A stretch of 36,026 nt of DNA from a virus: positions 1 through 36,026 of the IMG/VR virus record IMGVR_UViG_3300021963_000355; one strand, 5' to 3'. Positions 29,595-34,825 of the stretch are shown piece after piece. The notes under the pieces were generated by a model that was not told where the DNA came from, did no database searches, and worked only from the letters and a program-made list of their open reading frames with translations. The translations under genes were made by a program, and so were the position numbers. Position 1 is the first letter of the stretch. Every line of letters begins with the position of its first letter.

Positions 29595-29786
29595 ATGGAA
29601 AGACTCTATCGCATTGAAGAACTGTGTACAACTGGTTGGGAACTGGTTGATGAGAAGTATGTTGATATGACAAAGGAAAGAACGAAAGAAGTTCTTGATC
29701 AACTGATTGCAGACGGTTATAATCCGAATACACTGAGAGCAGTTCCAAATCCCCAACCACAAAACTTCATTCCCAGTGACAATTGA
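29595..29786 (+). CDS. Conserved cyanophage protein, 63 residues
   Basis: MERLYRIEELCTTGWELVDEKYVDMTKERTKEVLDQLIADGYNPNTLRAVPN is a highly typical small cyanophage protein: 'YRIEEL.T.GWELV' strand-helix start and 'G.NP..LRAVP' end. Function unknown. Confidence 0.72.
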   Translation: MERLYRIEELCTTGWELVDEKYVDMTKERTKEVLDQLIADGYNPNTLRAVPNPQPQNFIPSDN

Positions 29787-30057
29787 ATTTCCACACACTG
29801 CACCACAAGGTTATTCTTATGAATTCGTTCAGTTCAAAACTCATGTTATTGCAGTGTGGATTCATAATCATTACAGGTTTGTTTACAATGGTGGTGGCAT
29901 CACTCGTAGTATCTGGGGATTCTACAACACAAAGACAAAGTGCTACCACTCTCCTATCAACGCCAAGACAGTCGGTGATCAAGTAAAGATCGAACAAACA
30001 ACTCCTTACTCTGCAATGATTATCAAACGTACACCATTAGAACTTGCGTATGTATAA
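29776..30057 (+). CDS. Conserved hypothetical protein, 93 residues (GTG start)
   Basis: GTG 29776 lies in the end of the previous gene. FPHTAPQGYSYEFVQFKTHVIAVWIHNHYRFVYNGG..TRSIWGFYNTKTKCYHSPIN is beta-rich; no later ATG preserves the start of this unit. Confidence 0.65.
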   Translation: MTIEFPHTAPQGYSYEFVQFKTHVIAVWIHNHYRFVYNGGGITRSIWGFYNTKTKCYHSPINAKTVGDQVKIEQTTPYSAMIIKRTPLELAYV

Positions 30058-30304
30058 ACCAAGACTGAATGATTATGTCAAGTGGACAAAGGGTGTTGAG
30101 GGTTGGGTTTACTTCGTGGATCAAGAGTATATTACGATTGAGACAATGGTAGTGCCCAAAGATCCAATTAACATCGAACATTGTTCATTGCACAAGAATC
30201 ATCGTCTTTTGGTTATTTGTTATCAGGAACAATGGAAAGAGTTGAATCAGATTGGGTATCGTACTGATAAGTATTCAGAGTCCATTATTCCCAAAGAGTT
30301 ATGA
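30050..30304 (+). CDS. Conserved hypothetical protein, 84 residues
   Basis: ATG 30050 rather than TTG 30044. PRLNDYVKWTKGVEGWVYFVDQEYITIET is a small SH3-like beta barrel pattern, followed by CSLHKNHRLLVICYQEQW. The 'D.V.W..gveGWVYF....YITIE' pattern is common in cyanophages and might bind DNA or protein. Confidence 0.65.
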   Translation: MYKPRLNDYVKWTKGVEGWVYFVDQEYITIETMVVPKDPINIEHCSLHKNHRLLVICYQEQWKELNQIGYRTDKYSESIIPKEL

Positions 30305-30552
30305 AGCATAGGAAAACAGTATGGCGTTTATGGGCAAAGGCAATCGGTGAAAAGGCAAGTAAAGATGACAGAGAATCAGATCACATTGCTCATATACGCA
30401 CTGTTATATTTCTCACTTATCTCATTACTAACGTATTCATTGTTGCAGGCGTAATTCGACATTGGAATGACAATCAAAATGAAATACCAGGTTGTATACT
30501 ACAAATTGAAGAAGGACAACAAGAAAGCGAAACAAGAAGCAATTTTCTATAA
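30301..30552 (+). CDS. Conserved small membrane protein, 83 residues, with unusual C-terminal extension
   Basis: RKTVWRLWAKAIGEKASKDDRESDHIAHIRT then VIFLTYLITNVFIVAGVIRHWND. The 'RKTxWRLWAKAIGEKAS' and 'FLTYLITNxFIxxGVIRHWND' segments are hallmarks of a small gene found in most T4-like cyanophages; homologues as I recall end near HWND. Here the frame continues ~25 residues into the next gene, suggesting loss of the original stop. Confidence 0.75.
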   Translation: MKHRKTVWRLWAKAIGEKASKDDRESDHIAHIRTVIFLTYLITNVFIVAGVIRHWNDNQNEIPGCILQIEEGQQESETRSNFL

Positions 30553-30634
30553 CATTGAGGATGCTACATTATGGGAACAACACGTGAAGAAACAAGGTTA
30601 CCTGAACTCAGAGATCGTACCACTGTTTCAATGA
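30479..30634 (+). CDS. Conserved cyanophage protein, 51 residues
   Basis: MKYQVVYYKLKKDNKKAKQEAIFYNIEDATLWEQHVKKQG..NSEIVPLFQ: strand - strand - helix - strand with 'D A..WE.HVK..G..NSEIVP' at the end, a well-known small cyanophage protein. It overlaps the previous gene by 74 bp in another phase. Confidence 0.72.
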   Translation: MKYQVVYYKLKKDNKKAKQEAIFYNIEDATLWEQHVKKQGYLNSEIVPLFQ

Positions 30635-30846
30635 AGAATAGAGTTATCTACTATCCTTCATTAATCCTAATCAGTATTGTATCGTTTGCGTTAGGATCAA
30701 ATGTATACAGAGAGTCAATCATTAATGATACTTTGAAACTGTGTAATCAAAAGCAATTAGAGTGTAAGTTCAAGTATGATATGGTGATGTATAAAGAGAC
30801 AGGTAAAGTACCTTATACTCAACCTACTAAAGATAAAACCAAATAA
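30631..30846 (+). CDS. Small membrane protein, 71 residues
   Basis: ATG 30631 overlaps the stop of the previous gene; an earlier ATG (30571) lies inside that gene and is rejected. Membrane helix YPSLILISIVSFALGSNVY (residues ~8-26) and a charged C-terminal region with two Cys (LCNQKQLECKF). Ends 20 bp into the 3' end of the antisense GIY-YIG gene. Confidence 0.6.
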   Translation: MKNRVIYYPSLILISIVSFALGSNVYRESIINDTLKLCNQKQLECKFKYDMVMYKETGKVPYTQPTKDKTK

Positions 30847-31636
30847 AACCTTTCCAGGTATAGCGACCTTTACTTTTTAATGCTTTTGTAAGACCAGTTC
30901 CTCTACTATTACCACCAACTTTTCTAATAGCATCAGCAATACTCTCAAAGTGATATTCTTCCCAAGTTACTTTATTGATAGCTTTAACTGCTTTTTTCTT
31001 ACTTTTAGTTTCAAGTAATTTCCATCTGTAACCATAACACTTATATCCCTTACGAGCAGATAAAAGGATATTGCTATTTTTATTACGGTCACCAGCAACT
31101 TCTTCTGCTGCATCACGAGCATTATCCCATTCTCTGATTTCACCAGTTTCTATATTCAGTCCTTGTATCTTTATACCACAGTGCTTACCGTTACCTCTAT
31201 TTTCATCTGTTAAGAATCCCCATGGTTGATATTTCGCTTTTTCGGTTAAAGTAGTTTTTATATTATTAACCTCTTCATCTGTTCTTTCTCTATTAGATGC
31301 TATTTCACTTAATTTTTGTTTTGTTTCATTACTGAATACTGGACGACTTCCACCGCTTGTTGCATTATAACCTTCTGCACTTTCAAAGGTATTGTATTTT
31401 TCTATCCAGTATTGTTCTTTTTCATCTAATAAACTTTCATCACATTCATCTATTTCTTTAATCATGAAGTTGTGATTACCATACTTACGCATAGCACGAT
31501 GTAATGGTTTATCACTCATTCTTAATGCTTCTTGTATGTGTTGTTGCCACCTTTTATTCATACCTTGGGTGGTCTGTCCAACATATTTGTGTCCGTTCTG
31601 TTTATTGACGATGAGATAGATGATTCCTTGGGACAT
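30827..31636 (-). CDS. GIY-YIG homing endonuclease with two NUMOD1-type tails (minus strand)
   Basis: 269 residues. Core: GIIYLIVNKQNGHKYVGQTT (GIY and YVG), KRWQQHIQEA with the catalytic Arg, EKEQYWIEKYNTF with the Glu, YNATSGG with the Asn. Then a NUMOD3-like helix (SNETKQKLSEIASNR) and two ~50-residue NUMOD1/IENR1-like repeats (GLNIETGEIREWDNARDAAEEV... and AINKVTWEEYHFESIADAIRKVGG...). Not closely related to the other three GIY-YIG genes and lacks their leader. Its 3' end meets that of the preceding plus-strand gene. Confidence 0.85.
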   Translation of the reverse strand: MSQGIIYLIVNKQNGHKYVGQTTQGMNKRWQQHIQEALRMSDKPLHRAMRKYGNHNFMIKEIDECDESLLDEKEQYWIEKYNTFESAEGYNATSGGSRPVFSNETKQKLSEIASNRERTDEEVNNIKTTLTEKAKYQPWGFLTDENRGNGKHCGIKIQGLNIETGEIREWDNARDAAEEVAGDRNKNSNILLSARKGYKCYGYRWKLLETKSKKKAVKAINKVTWEEYHFESIADAIRKVGGNSRGTGLTKALKSKGRYTWKGFIWFYL

Positions 31637-31727
31637 TTATATTTTAGATAACACTTTTAATATTTTATATATTCTTTATGTTATTTTATATTATTATTTT
31701 GGTTAATTTGTGATTAAATATTTTGTA

Positions 31728-31779
31728 ATTCTCAATAAGGTTTTGTAATTGATAATAAATAACAGGTTTTATTGAGAAT
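31728..31779 (+). repeat. Inverted repeat ATTCTCAATAA, copy 1, with late box in loop
   Basis: ATTCTCAATAA (31728-31738) and its complement (31769-31779), 11 bp perfect, 30-nt loop that contains AATAAATA (31754-31761). Same 11-bp arms as the hairpin at 32441. The arrangement resembles the GIY-YIG leaders, but the downstream frame is only 12 codons. Confidence 0.6.
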
Positions 31780-31884
31780 AATAAGAAAATGCTGAGTCTT
31801 GTTGCAGCCTTTGCCAGCGTAGCATAAGACACGCAGTTTGTCAAGTCCACCGCCCGCGAAAATGCCACGAGACCCACACAAAAA

Positions 31885-32169
31885 CTCGACGAGATCCATA
31901 CTAGACTTATGAGATCTCGACGAGACCTTATGTTACGAGATGCACATAATTCTCGACGAGAGTACATATATATTGGTATGATTCTCGACGAGACACACAT
32001 CTAGACTAGATTGTATCTTGTCGAGTTTTATGGTATAATACGAAAGCGTTCACACAATCTCGACGAGCTTATGTACGACGATTACGATCTCGACTATACG
32101 TATAGTAACGATTATGTAGATCTCGACGAGGACACATACCACGAGTATGGTATAACGGATCTCGACGAG
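31885..32169. repeat. Array of CTCGACGAG palindromes
   Basis: Seven exact copies of CTCGACGAG (CTCG-A-CGAG) at 31885, 31916, 31952, 31984, 32059, 32122 and 32161, plus a variant CTTGTCGAG at 32018 and a half-site CTCGAC at 32088. Neighbouring sites are 29-41 bp apart, about three to four helical turns. Most copies extend to TCTCGACGAG. The first four are intergenic; the later ones encode Leu-Asp-Glu in the 32071 gene. No exact copy noticed elsewhere in the window. Confidence 0.8.
32011..32039 (+). promoter_or_regulatory. Promoter TTGTAT-N17-TGGTATAAT within the palindrome array
   Basis: -35 TTGTAT (32011-32016), 17 bp, TATAAT (32034-32039) with an extended -10 (TGG before it). The palindrome variant CTTGTCGAG (32018-32026) lies between -35 and -10, an operator-like position. 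Confidence 0.6.
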
Positions 32170-32226
32170 GATTATGCACGAGATACACAAGATTATAACG
32201 ATCTTGCGTATCGTCATTATGCATGA
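32071..32226 (+). CDS. Asp/Tyr-rich peptide, 51 residues, built partly from the repeats
   Basis: Starts at ATG 32071, 37 bp after the first base of the -10. About half of the residues are Asp, Glu or Tyr (MYDDYDLDYTY..., VDLDED, ITDLDED). The CTCGACGAG repeats are read as L-D-E. Tyr is encoded by TAC/TAT in acid-rich runs; strongly negative and probably unfolded, perhaps a DNA mimic. Could also be a non-coding frame in the array; the upstream TTG extension is rejected because it overlaps the promoter. Confidence 0.45.
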   Translation: MYDDYDLDYTYSNDYVDLDEDTYHEYGITDLDEDYARDTQDYNDLAYRHYA

Positions 32227-32232
32227 TATAAT
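32224..32232 (+). promoter_or_regulatory. Extended -10 promoter TGATATAAT
   Basis: TG-A-TATAAT overlaps the stop of the Asp/Tyr-rich gene; the 32257 ATG is 30 bp after the first base of TATAAT (32227). No -35 or CTGGCA box. It would give the 50-residue gene its own promoter. Confidence 0.45.
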
Positions 32233-32256
32233 CTAGACACATCGCACTAGACACGT

Positions 32257-32409
32257 ATGTTAGCACAGAAGCGCCTAGTCACAGTCACACTCGACATCAT
32301 GTGTTATGATGACCTGGATCTAGACAATATTAACTGGCGAGATGTATTAGATCTCGAACCCAATGAGGATGTCCATTGTAAGATCCAGGAGCACGATATC
32401 GATTGGTAG
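32257..32409 (+). CDS. Conserved small acidic protein, 50 residues
   Basis: RLVTVTLDIMCYDDLDLDNINWRDVLDLEPNEDVHCKIQEHDIDW. The 'D...YDDLDL.NINW.DVLDLE..EDVHCKI.E.DIDW' pattern is that of a small protein repeated across cyanophages. Codons are unusual (CTCGAC, CTAGAC for Leu-Asp), like the neighbouring array. A TGATATAAT extended -10 lies at 32224-32232. Confidence 0.68.
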   Translation: MLAQKRLVTVTLDIMCYDDLDLDNINWRDVLDLEPNEDVHCKIQEHDIDW

Positions 32410-32440
32410 TGTGCCAGTTTAAATATTGGCACAGTACTTC

Positions 32441-32470
32441 ATTCTCAATAAGCAACCCCTTATTGAGAAT
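32441..32470 (+). repeat. Inverted repeat ATTCTCAATAAG, copy 2
   Basis: Perfect 12-bp stem (32441-32452 with 32459-32470) and a 6-nt loop. It shares 11 bp of each arm with 31728-31779; the two hairpins bracket the whole CTCGACGAG region and the two small genes inside it. Confidence 0.7.
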
Positions 32471-32610
32471 TCTAATATTTCATAATATTTCAAGGCAGGG
32501 GGAGTGGCGATGTATTTTCGTCGGCAGGGATACCCTTCCCCTCATTGAATTTCTTATAAGATAGCAGGCGGCCGACCCCAATTGCAAGGGGTCTTGTGCC
32601 AGTTCTTCTA

Positions 32611-32654
32611 GTGGCACAATGTTGCCCCAAAGCACCCTGATCGGGGTTTATGTT
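32611..32654 (+). promoter_or_regulatory. Promoter module unit 11 (GTGGCA box, TATGTT)
   Basis: Box GTGGCA (32611-32616), 32 bp, TATGTT (32649-32654), ATG 30 bp after its first base. The minus-strand box AACTGGCACAAG (32592-32603 complement) faces it. Here the two boxes form a hairpin. Confidence 0.55.
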
Positions 32655-32678
32655 GGTTTCGTTCAACACAAAACCCCG

Positions 32679-32882
32679 ATGATTTTCATCACTTACCCCG
32701 ATCACGGTTGTGTATACACTCTGTCGCAGGAAGATGGGGATGAGTTGTATTATGCTCCAATCTACCAGAACGGTAGTATTAATCTAGAAGAATTTGCACC
32801 CGTTGATTTAGATTCAGCAGACATGGATCAGATGGAATTGTTTGACATTCGTAACCGCCTGGTGGAGATGTGCCAGATCTAG
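32679..32882 (+). CDS. Conserved cyanophage protein, 67 residues
   Basis: ATG 32679 is the first after promoter unit 11; an upstream ATG at 32619 precedes the -10 and is rejected. MIFITYPDHGCVYTLSQEDGDELYYAPIYQNGSINLEEFAPVDLDSADM matches a small cyanophage family ('ITYPDHG..YTL', 'YYAPI..NG', 'VDLD'). Function unknown. Confidence 0.68.
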   Translation: MIFITYPDHGCVYTLSQEDGDELYYAPIYQNGSINLEEFAPVDLDSADMDQMELFDIRNRLVEMCQI

Positions 32883-32884
32883 AA

Positions 32885-32928
32885 GTGGCACACGGGCACT
32901 TTACAAGTGCCCTCATCCGTTCTACATT
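32885..32928 (+). promoter_or_regulatory. Promoter module unit 12 (GTGGCA box, hairpin, TACATT)
   Basis: Box GTGGCA (32885-32890), 32 bp, TACATT (32923-32928), ATG 31 bp after its first base. Perfect 8-bp hairpin in the spacer. Confidence 0.62.
32894..32913 (+). terminator. Terminator-like hairpin
   Basis: GGGCACTT (32894-32901) pairs with AAGTGCCC (32905-32912), 3-nt loop; no T tract follows. Confidence 0.5.
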
Positions 32929-32953
32929 ACATTCGTTCCTGAGGGATTCACCA

Positions 32954-33082
32954 ATGTTTGATGAGATGTGGCAGGAGATTCAAGATGCTCCTGGTGAGAT
33001 CTTTGACATTCCCGAACTTCGTGATCTGGATGATGACAAGTTCGATTACAATGAGTACATTCTCTCCAACATTGATTACTGA
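32954..33082 (+). CDS. Hypothetical acidic protein, 42 residues
   Basis: Begins MFDEMWQEIQDAPGEIFDIPELRDLDDDKFDYNEYIL. First ATG after unit 12. Two bases separate it from the next ATG. Strongly acidic. Confidence 0.6.
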   Translation: MFDEMWQEIQDAPGEIFDIPELRDLDDDKFDYNEYILSNIDY

Positions 33083-33083
33083 A

Positions 33084-33233
33084 ATGACCACCACTTCGTT
33101 GACATTTGAAGAACTGGATGCCATTCTGGCATTGATTGAGTTTCACGATGATTGGGATGAAGTGAGTGAGATCGTGGGGGCAGATGTTCCTGCCCTCTAT
33201 GAGAAACTGTCCGAAATGCGTGATGAGGTCTGA
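33084..33233 (+). CDS. Small two-helix protein, 49 residues
   Basis: LTFEELDAILALIEFHDDWDEVSEIVGADVPALYEKLSEM closely follows the 28415 product. The stop overlaps the next ATG. Confidence 0.68.
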   Translation: MTTTSLTFEELDAILALIEFHDDWDEVSEIVGADVPALYEKLSEMRDEV

Positions 33234-33502
33234 TGTACCGCACACTTTCTGAACTTCGTGACTCTATCAATTCAATGATTGAGAGTCAAGGTGAGAACGC
33301 TCCCTGTGCTGCATTTGTATTCACCAAAGAAGATGTGTTTGAGTATGATGTAGATGACAATGAGGACAAGTATTTTCCTACTGTCTTCACAGAAGATGTG
33401 CTCTGTGATGTAGGTGGATCATCTTACATTTACGAACAGGTAGGTGAGATGATTGATGATGCAATCCGCCTTCGTAAGAAACTCCCACTCTACGCTAACT
33501 GA
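33233..33502 (+). CDS. Conserved cyanophage protein, 89 residues
   Basis: MYRTLSELRDSINSMIESQGENAPCAAFVFTKEDVFEYD... then DVLCDVGGSSYIYEQVGEMIDDAIRLRKKL. The 'GE.APCAAF.FTKEDVF' segment is typical of a conserved cyanophage small gene. Overlaps the next start. Confidence 0.72.
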   Translation: MYRTLSELRDSINSMIESQGENAPCAAFVFTKEDVFEYDVDDNEDKYFPTVFTEDVLCDVGGSSYIYEQVGEMIDDAIRLRKKLPLYAN

Positions 33503-33690
33503 TGATGAACCGCACTGAACTCCAGGATCAACTCATTCAGCAGATGTTGGATGACATGGATCTCAAAACAATGACCCAACTTTGTTATGATTATCTGGAT
33601 GAGGGTTATGCAAAGTATTCTGATGAAGAATTGACCGAAGAGGTTAATCAATACTATCCTGAACTGCTGGATGGTGTGACAGTCGACTAA
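33502..33690 (+). CDS. Conserved acidic protein, 62 residues
   Basis: LQDQLIQQMLDDMDLKTMTQLCYDYLDEGYAKYSDEELTEEVNQYYPELLD: helical; 'YSDEELTEEV.(E/Q)YYPELL' is a frequent cyanophage ending. Two ATG codons at 33502 and 33505. Confidence 0.7.
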   Translation: MMNRTELQDQLIQQMLDDMDLKTMTQLCYDYLDEGYAKYSDEELTEEVNQYYPELLDGVTVD

Positions 33691-33735
33691 GTGGCACAAG
33701 GGGGGTTGCAATGCCCCCTGATCTGGTCCATACTA
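33691..33735 (+). promoter_or_regulatory. Promoter module unit 13 (GTGGCA box, hairpin, CATACT)
   Basis: Box GTGGCA (33691-33696) right after the stop codon, 33 bp, CATACT (33730-33735, weak -10), ATG 30 bp after its first base. Hairpin AGGGGG-type (33699-33719). Confidence 0.55.
33699..33719 (+). terminator. Terminator-like hairpin
   Basis: AGGGGG (33699-33704) pairs with CCCCCT (33714-33719), 9-nt loop, no T tract. Confidence 0.5.
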
Positions 33736-33759
33736 CTCAAGTCAACGCAACCGACCCCA

Positions 33760-34107
33760 ATGCGTAAGATCGAACAGCAAATGAACGCCGCCATTCGTGA
33801 CTCCCGCGATTGGAAGTCTGGCAACACTGAAGTTACTTTTGACTCTGAAACCAATGAGTCGAAAGTGTTCCTGCATGGCAACCACATTGCTACCATCGGT
33901 GATGACTTCGTGCAAATCTTTGATGGTGGTTGGCAGTCTAACACCACCAAATCCCGCCTGAACGCTATTCTTCAAGATCACGGAATCAAGGGCGAATGTG
34001 TATTCCAGCGCAACTGGAATTGGTTCGTTCATAAGTTCATCGGGCAGGCAGGAACTTCTCCTGTGTTCAACGAACTCGAGTTCACCAACGGATTCGTGTT
34101 CGCCTGA
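33760..34107 (+). CDS. Conserved cyanophage protein, 115 residues
   Basis: ATG 33760 is the first after unit 13. RKIEQQMNAAIRDSRDWKSGNTEVTFDSETNESKVFLHGNHIATIGDD ... GGWQSNTTKSRLNAILQDHG: the 'MRKIEQ.M..AI', 'NT.V....SKVFLHGN.IA' and 'TTKSRLNA(I/L)' elements mark a family found in most cyanomyoviruses. Beta-rich; function unknown. Confidence 0.75.
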   Translation: MRKIEQQMNAAIRDSRDWKSGNTEVTFDSETNESKVFLHGNHIATIGDDFVQIFDGGWQSNTTKSRLNAILQDHGIKGECVFQRNWNWFVHKFIGQAGTSPVFNELEFTNGFVFA

Positions 34108-34111
34108 CGAA

Positions 34112-34154
34112 CTGGCACATCGGGTGCCCACACGGCACCCTCACCCCCTATACT
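34112..34154 (+). promoter_or_regulatory. Promoter module unit 14 (CTGGCA box, terminator, TATACT)
   Basis: Box CTGGCA (34112-34117, in AACTGGCACA), 31 bp, TATACT (34149-34154), ATG 29 bp after its first base. Short leader without Shine-Dalgarno. Confidence 0.65.
34122..34140 (+). terminator. Terminator-like hairpin
   Basis: GGGTGCC (34122-34128) pairs with GGCACCC (34134-34140), 5-nt loop. Confidence 0.5.
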
Positions 34155-34177
34155 ACATTCGTTCACACAAAACACCA

Positions 34178-34744
34178 ATGGAAACCTTCCTCGAGACTTC
34201 CTTCCAGAACGTTCGTTCTTCCAAGCGTACTGATGAGTTTCATAAAGTTCTGCTGGATGAGATTCTGAACGCAAATCCTTCGTGGGCAGAGTATGATTGG
34301 AAGTTTGAGTATCAACTTCCCGTAGATGGTTTTGGTGGTACATTTGACATTGACATTGCTGGGTTTAGTAATGGTGAACTTAAGGTTGCTATTCTTGGCA
34401 AAGCACTCAACAGCAACATTAACAAAAACATCAAAAACTACGCTAACACCAGTGTAGGTGAAGCAGCACGTTTGATGTTCGCTCCTGACATTGAGATGGA
34501 AAAAGTGCTGTTCGTGAGTGTTCTTCCCCGTGTGGCACCACGTTTCAACAAAGCGGGTGAAGTTCAGGGTTTCGATGATGTCGTGAGTGCCAAAGAGCGT
34601 ACCAAGATTAACCACGTTCTGCAAGCACAATACGATGGTATTGTTGAGGCAATCGACCTGTACTTTGACATTGAAGGTGTAAAGACTCTGCAAGAGTTCA
34701 ACACCATTAGCATCAACAATCTGGACACTCTGACTCTGGTGTGA
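34178..34744 (+). CDS. Conserved phage protein, possibly nuclease-fold, 188 residues
   Basis: FEYQLPVDGFGGTFDIDIAGFSNGELKVAILGKALNSNINKNIKNYANTSVGEAARLM contains D-x-D ... E-L-K in the order of a PD-(D/E)xK core, and 'AI(L)GKA..SNINKNIKNYAN' is a strongly conserved cyanophage sequence as I recall. Later RVAPRFNKAGEVQGFDDV and IEGVKTLQEFN. The enzyme assignment is tentative. Start 34178 is the first after unit 14; upstream in-frame sequence crosses the previous gene. Confidence 0.6.
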   Translation: METFLETSFQNVRSSKRTDEFHKVLLDEILNANPSWAEYDWKFEYQLPVDGFGGTFDIDIAGFSNGELKVAILGKALNSNINKNIKNYANTSVGEAARLMFAPDIEMEKVLFVSVLPRVAPRFNKAGEVQGFDDVVSAKERTKINHVLQAQYDGIVEAIDLYFDIEGVKTLQEFNTISINNLDTLTLV

Positions 34745-34755
34745 CAGTCTGACAA

Positions 34756-34799
34756 GTGGAACACGGGGGGTTGAGTTCCCCCCTTCTTCGTGCCATACT
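34756..34799 (+). promoter_or_regulatory. Promoter module unit 15 (GTGGAA box, hairpin, CATACT)
   Basis: Box GTGGAA (34756-34761), 32 bp, CATACT (34794-34799), ATG 32 bp after its first base. Same weak -10 as unit 13. Confidence 0.55.
34765..34785 (+). terminator. Terminator-like hairpin
   Basis: GGGGGG (34765-34770) pairs with CCCCCC (34778-34783), 7-nt loop, TT follows. Confidence 0.55.
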
Positions 34800-34825
34800 A
34801 CGTTCATCAGCAAACAACCCGACCA

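Larger units (their letters stand above)
31637..32070. other. Intergenic region, 434 bp, AT-rich then palindrome-rich
   Basis: 31637-31725 is nearly pure A/T and is the leader of the minus-strand GIY-YIG gene. Then a hairpin with a late box in its loop (31728-31779), a possible 12-codon peptide (31789-31827, MLSLVAAFASVA), a short G/C-richer stretch (31800-31870), and the first part of the CTCGACGAG array with a strong promoter at its end. The minus-strand reading frame across it is a by-product of the repeats. Confidence 0.6.
32410..32678. other. Intergenic region, 269 bp, with four hairpins
   Basis: Contains TGTGCCA/TGGCACA (32410-32433), the 12-bp ATTCTCAATAAG stem (32441-32470), GACCCC/GGGGTC (32574-32593), and a TTGTGCCA/TGGCACAA stem (32594-32618) with promoter unit 11. 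No gene seen in it; 32471-32570 shows no clear signal. Confidence 0.55.

Noticed and set aside
31790-31820. A CTGGCA box on the minus strand near 31815 with TATTCT 31 bp on
   Set aside because: The -10 is poor and there is no ATG at the 27-32 bp distance, so it does not meet the module criteria.
31686-32000. Minus-strand frame of 104 residues in the palindrome region
   Set aside because: Its Ser-Arg-Arg repeats come from the CTCGACGAG array; no ribosome site or promoter found.
31885-32169. CRISPR array
   Set aside because: Repeats are only 9-10 bp, intervals vary and part of the array encodes protein; no cas genes nearby.
33998-34177. N-terminal extension of the 34178 gene
   Set aside because: This part lies across the 33760 gene, a terminator and promoter unit 14; it would precede the predicted transcription start.
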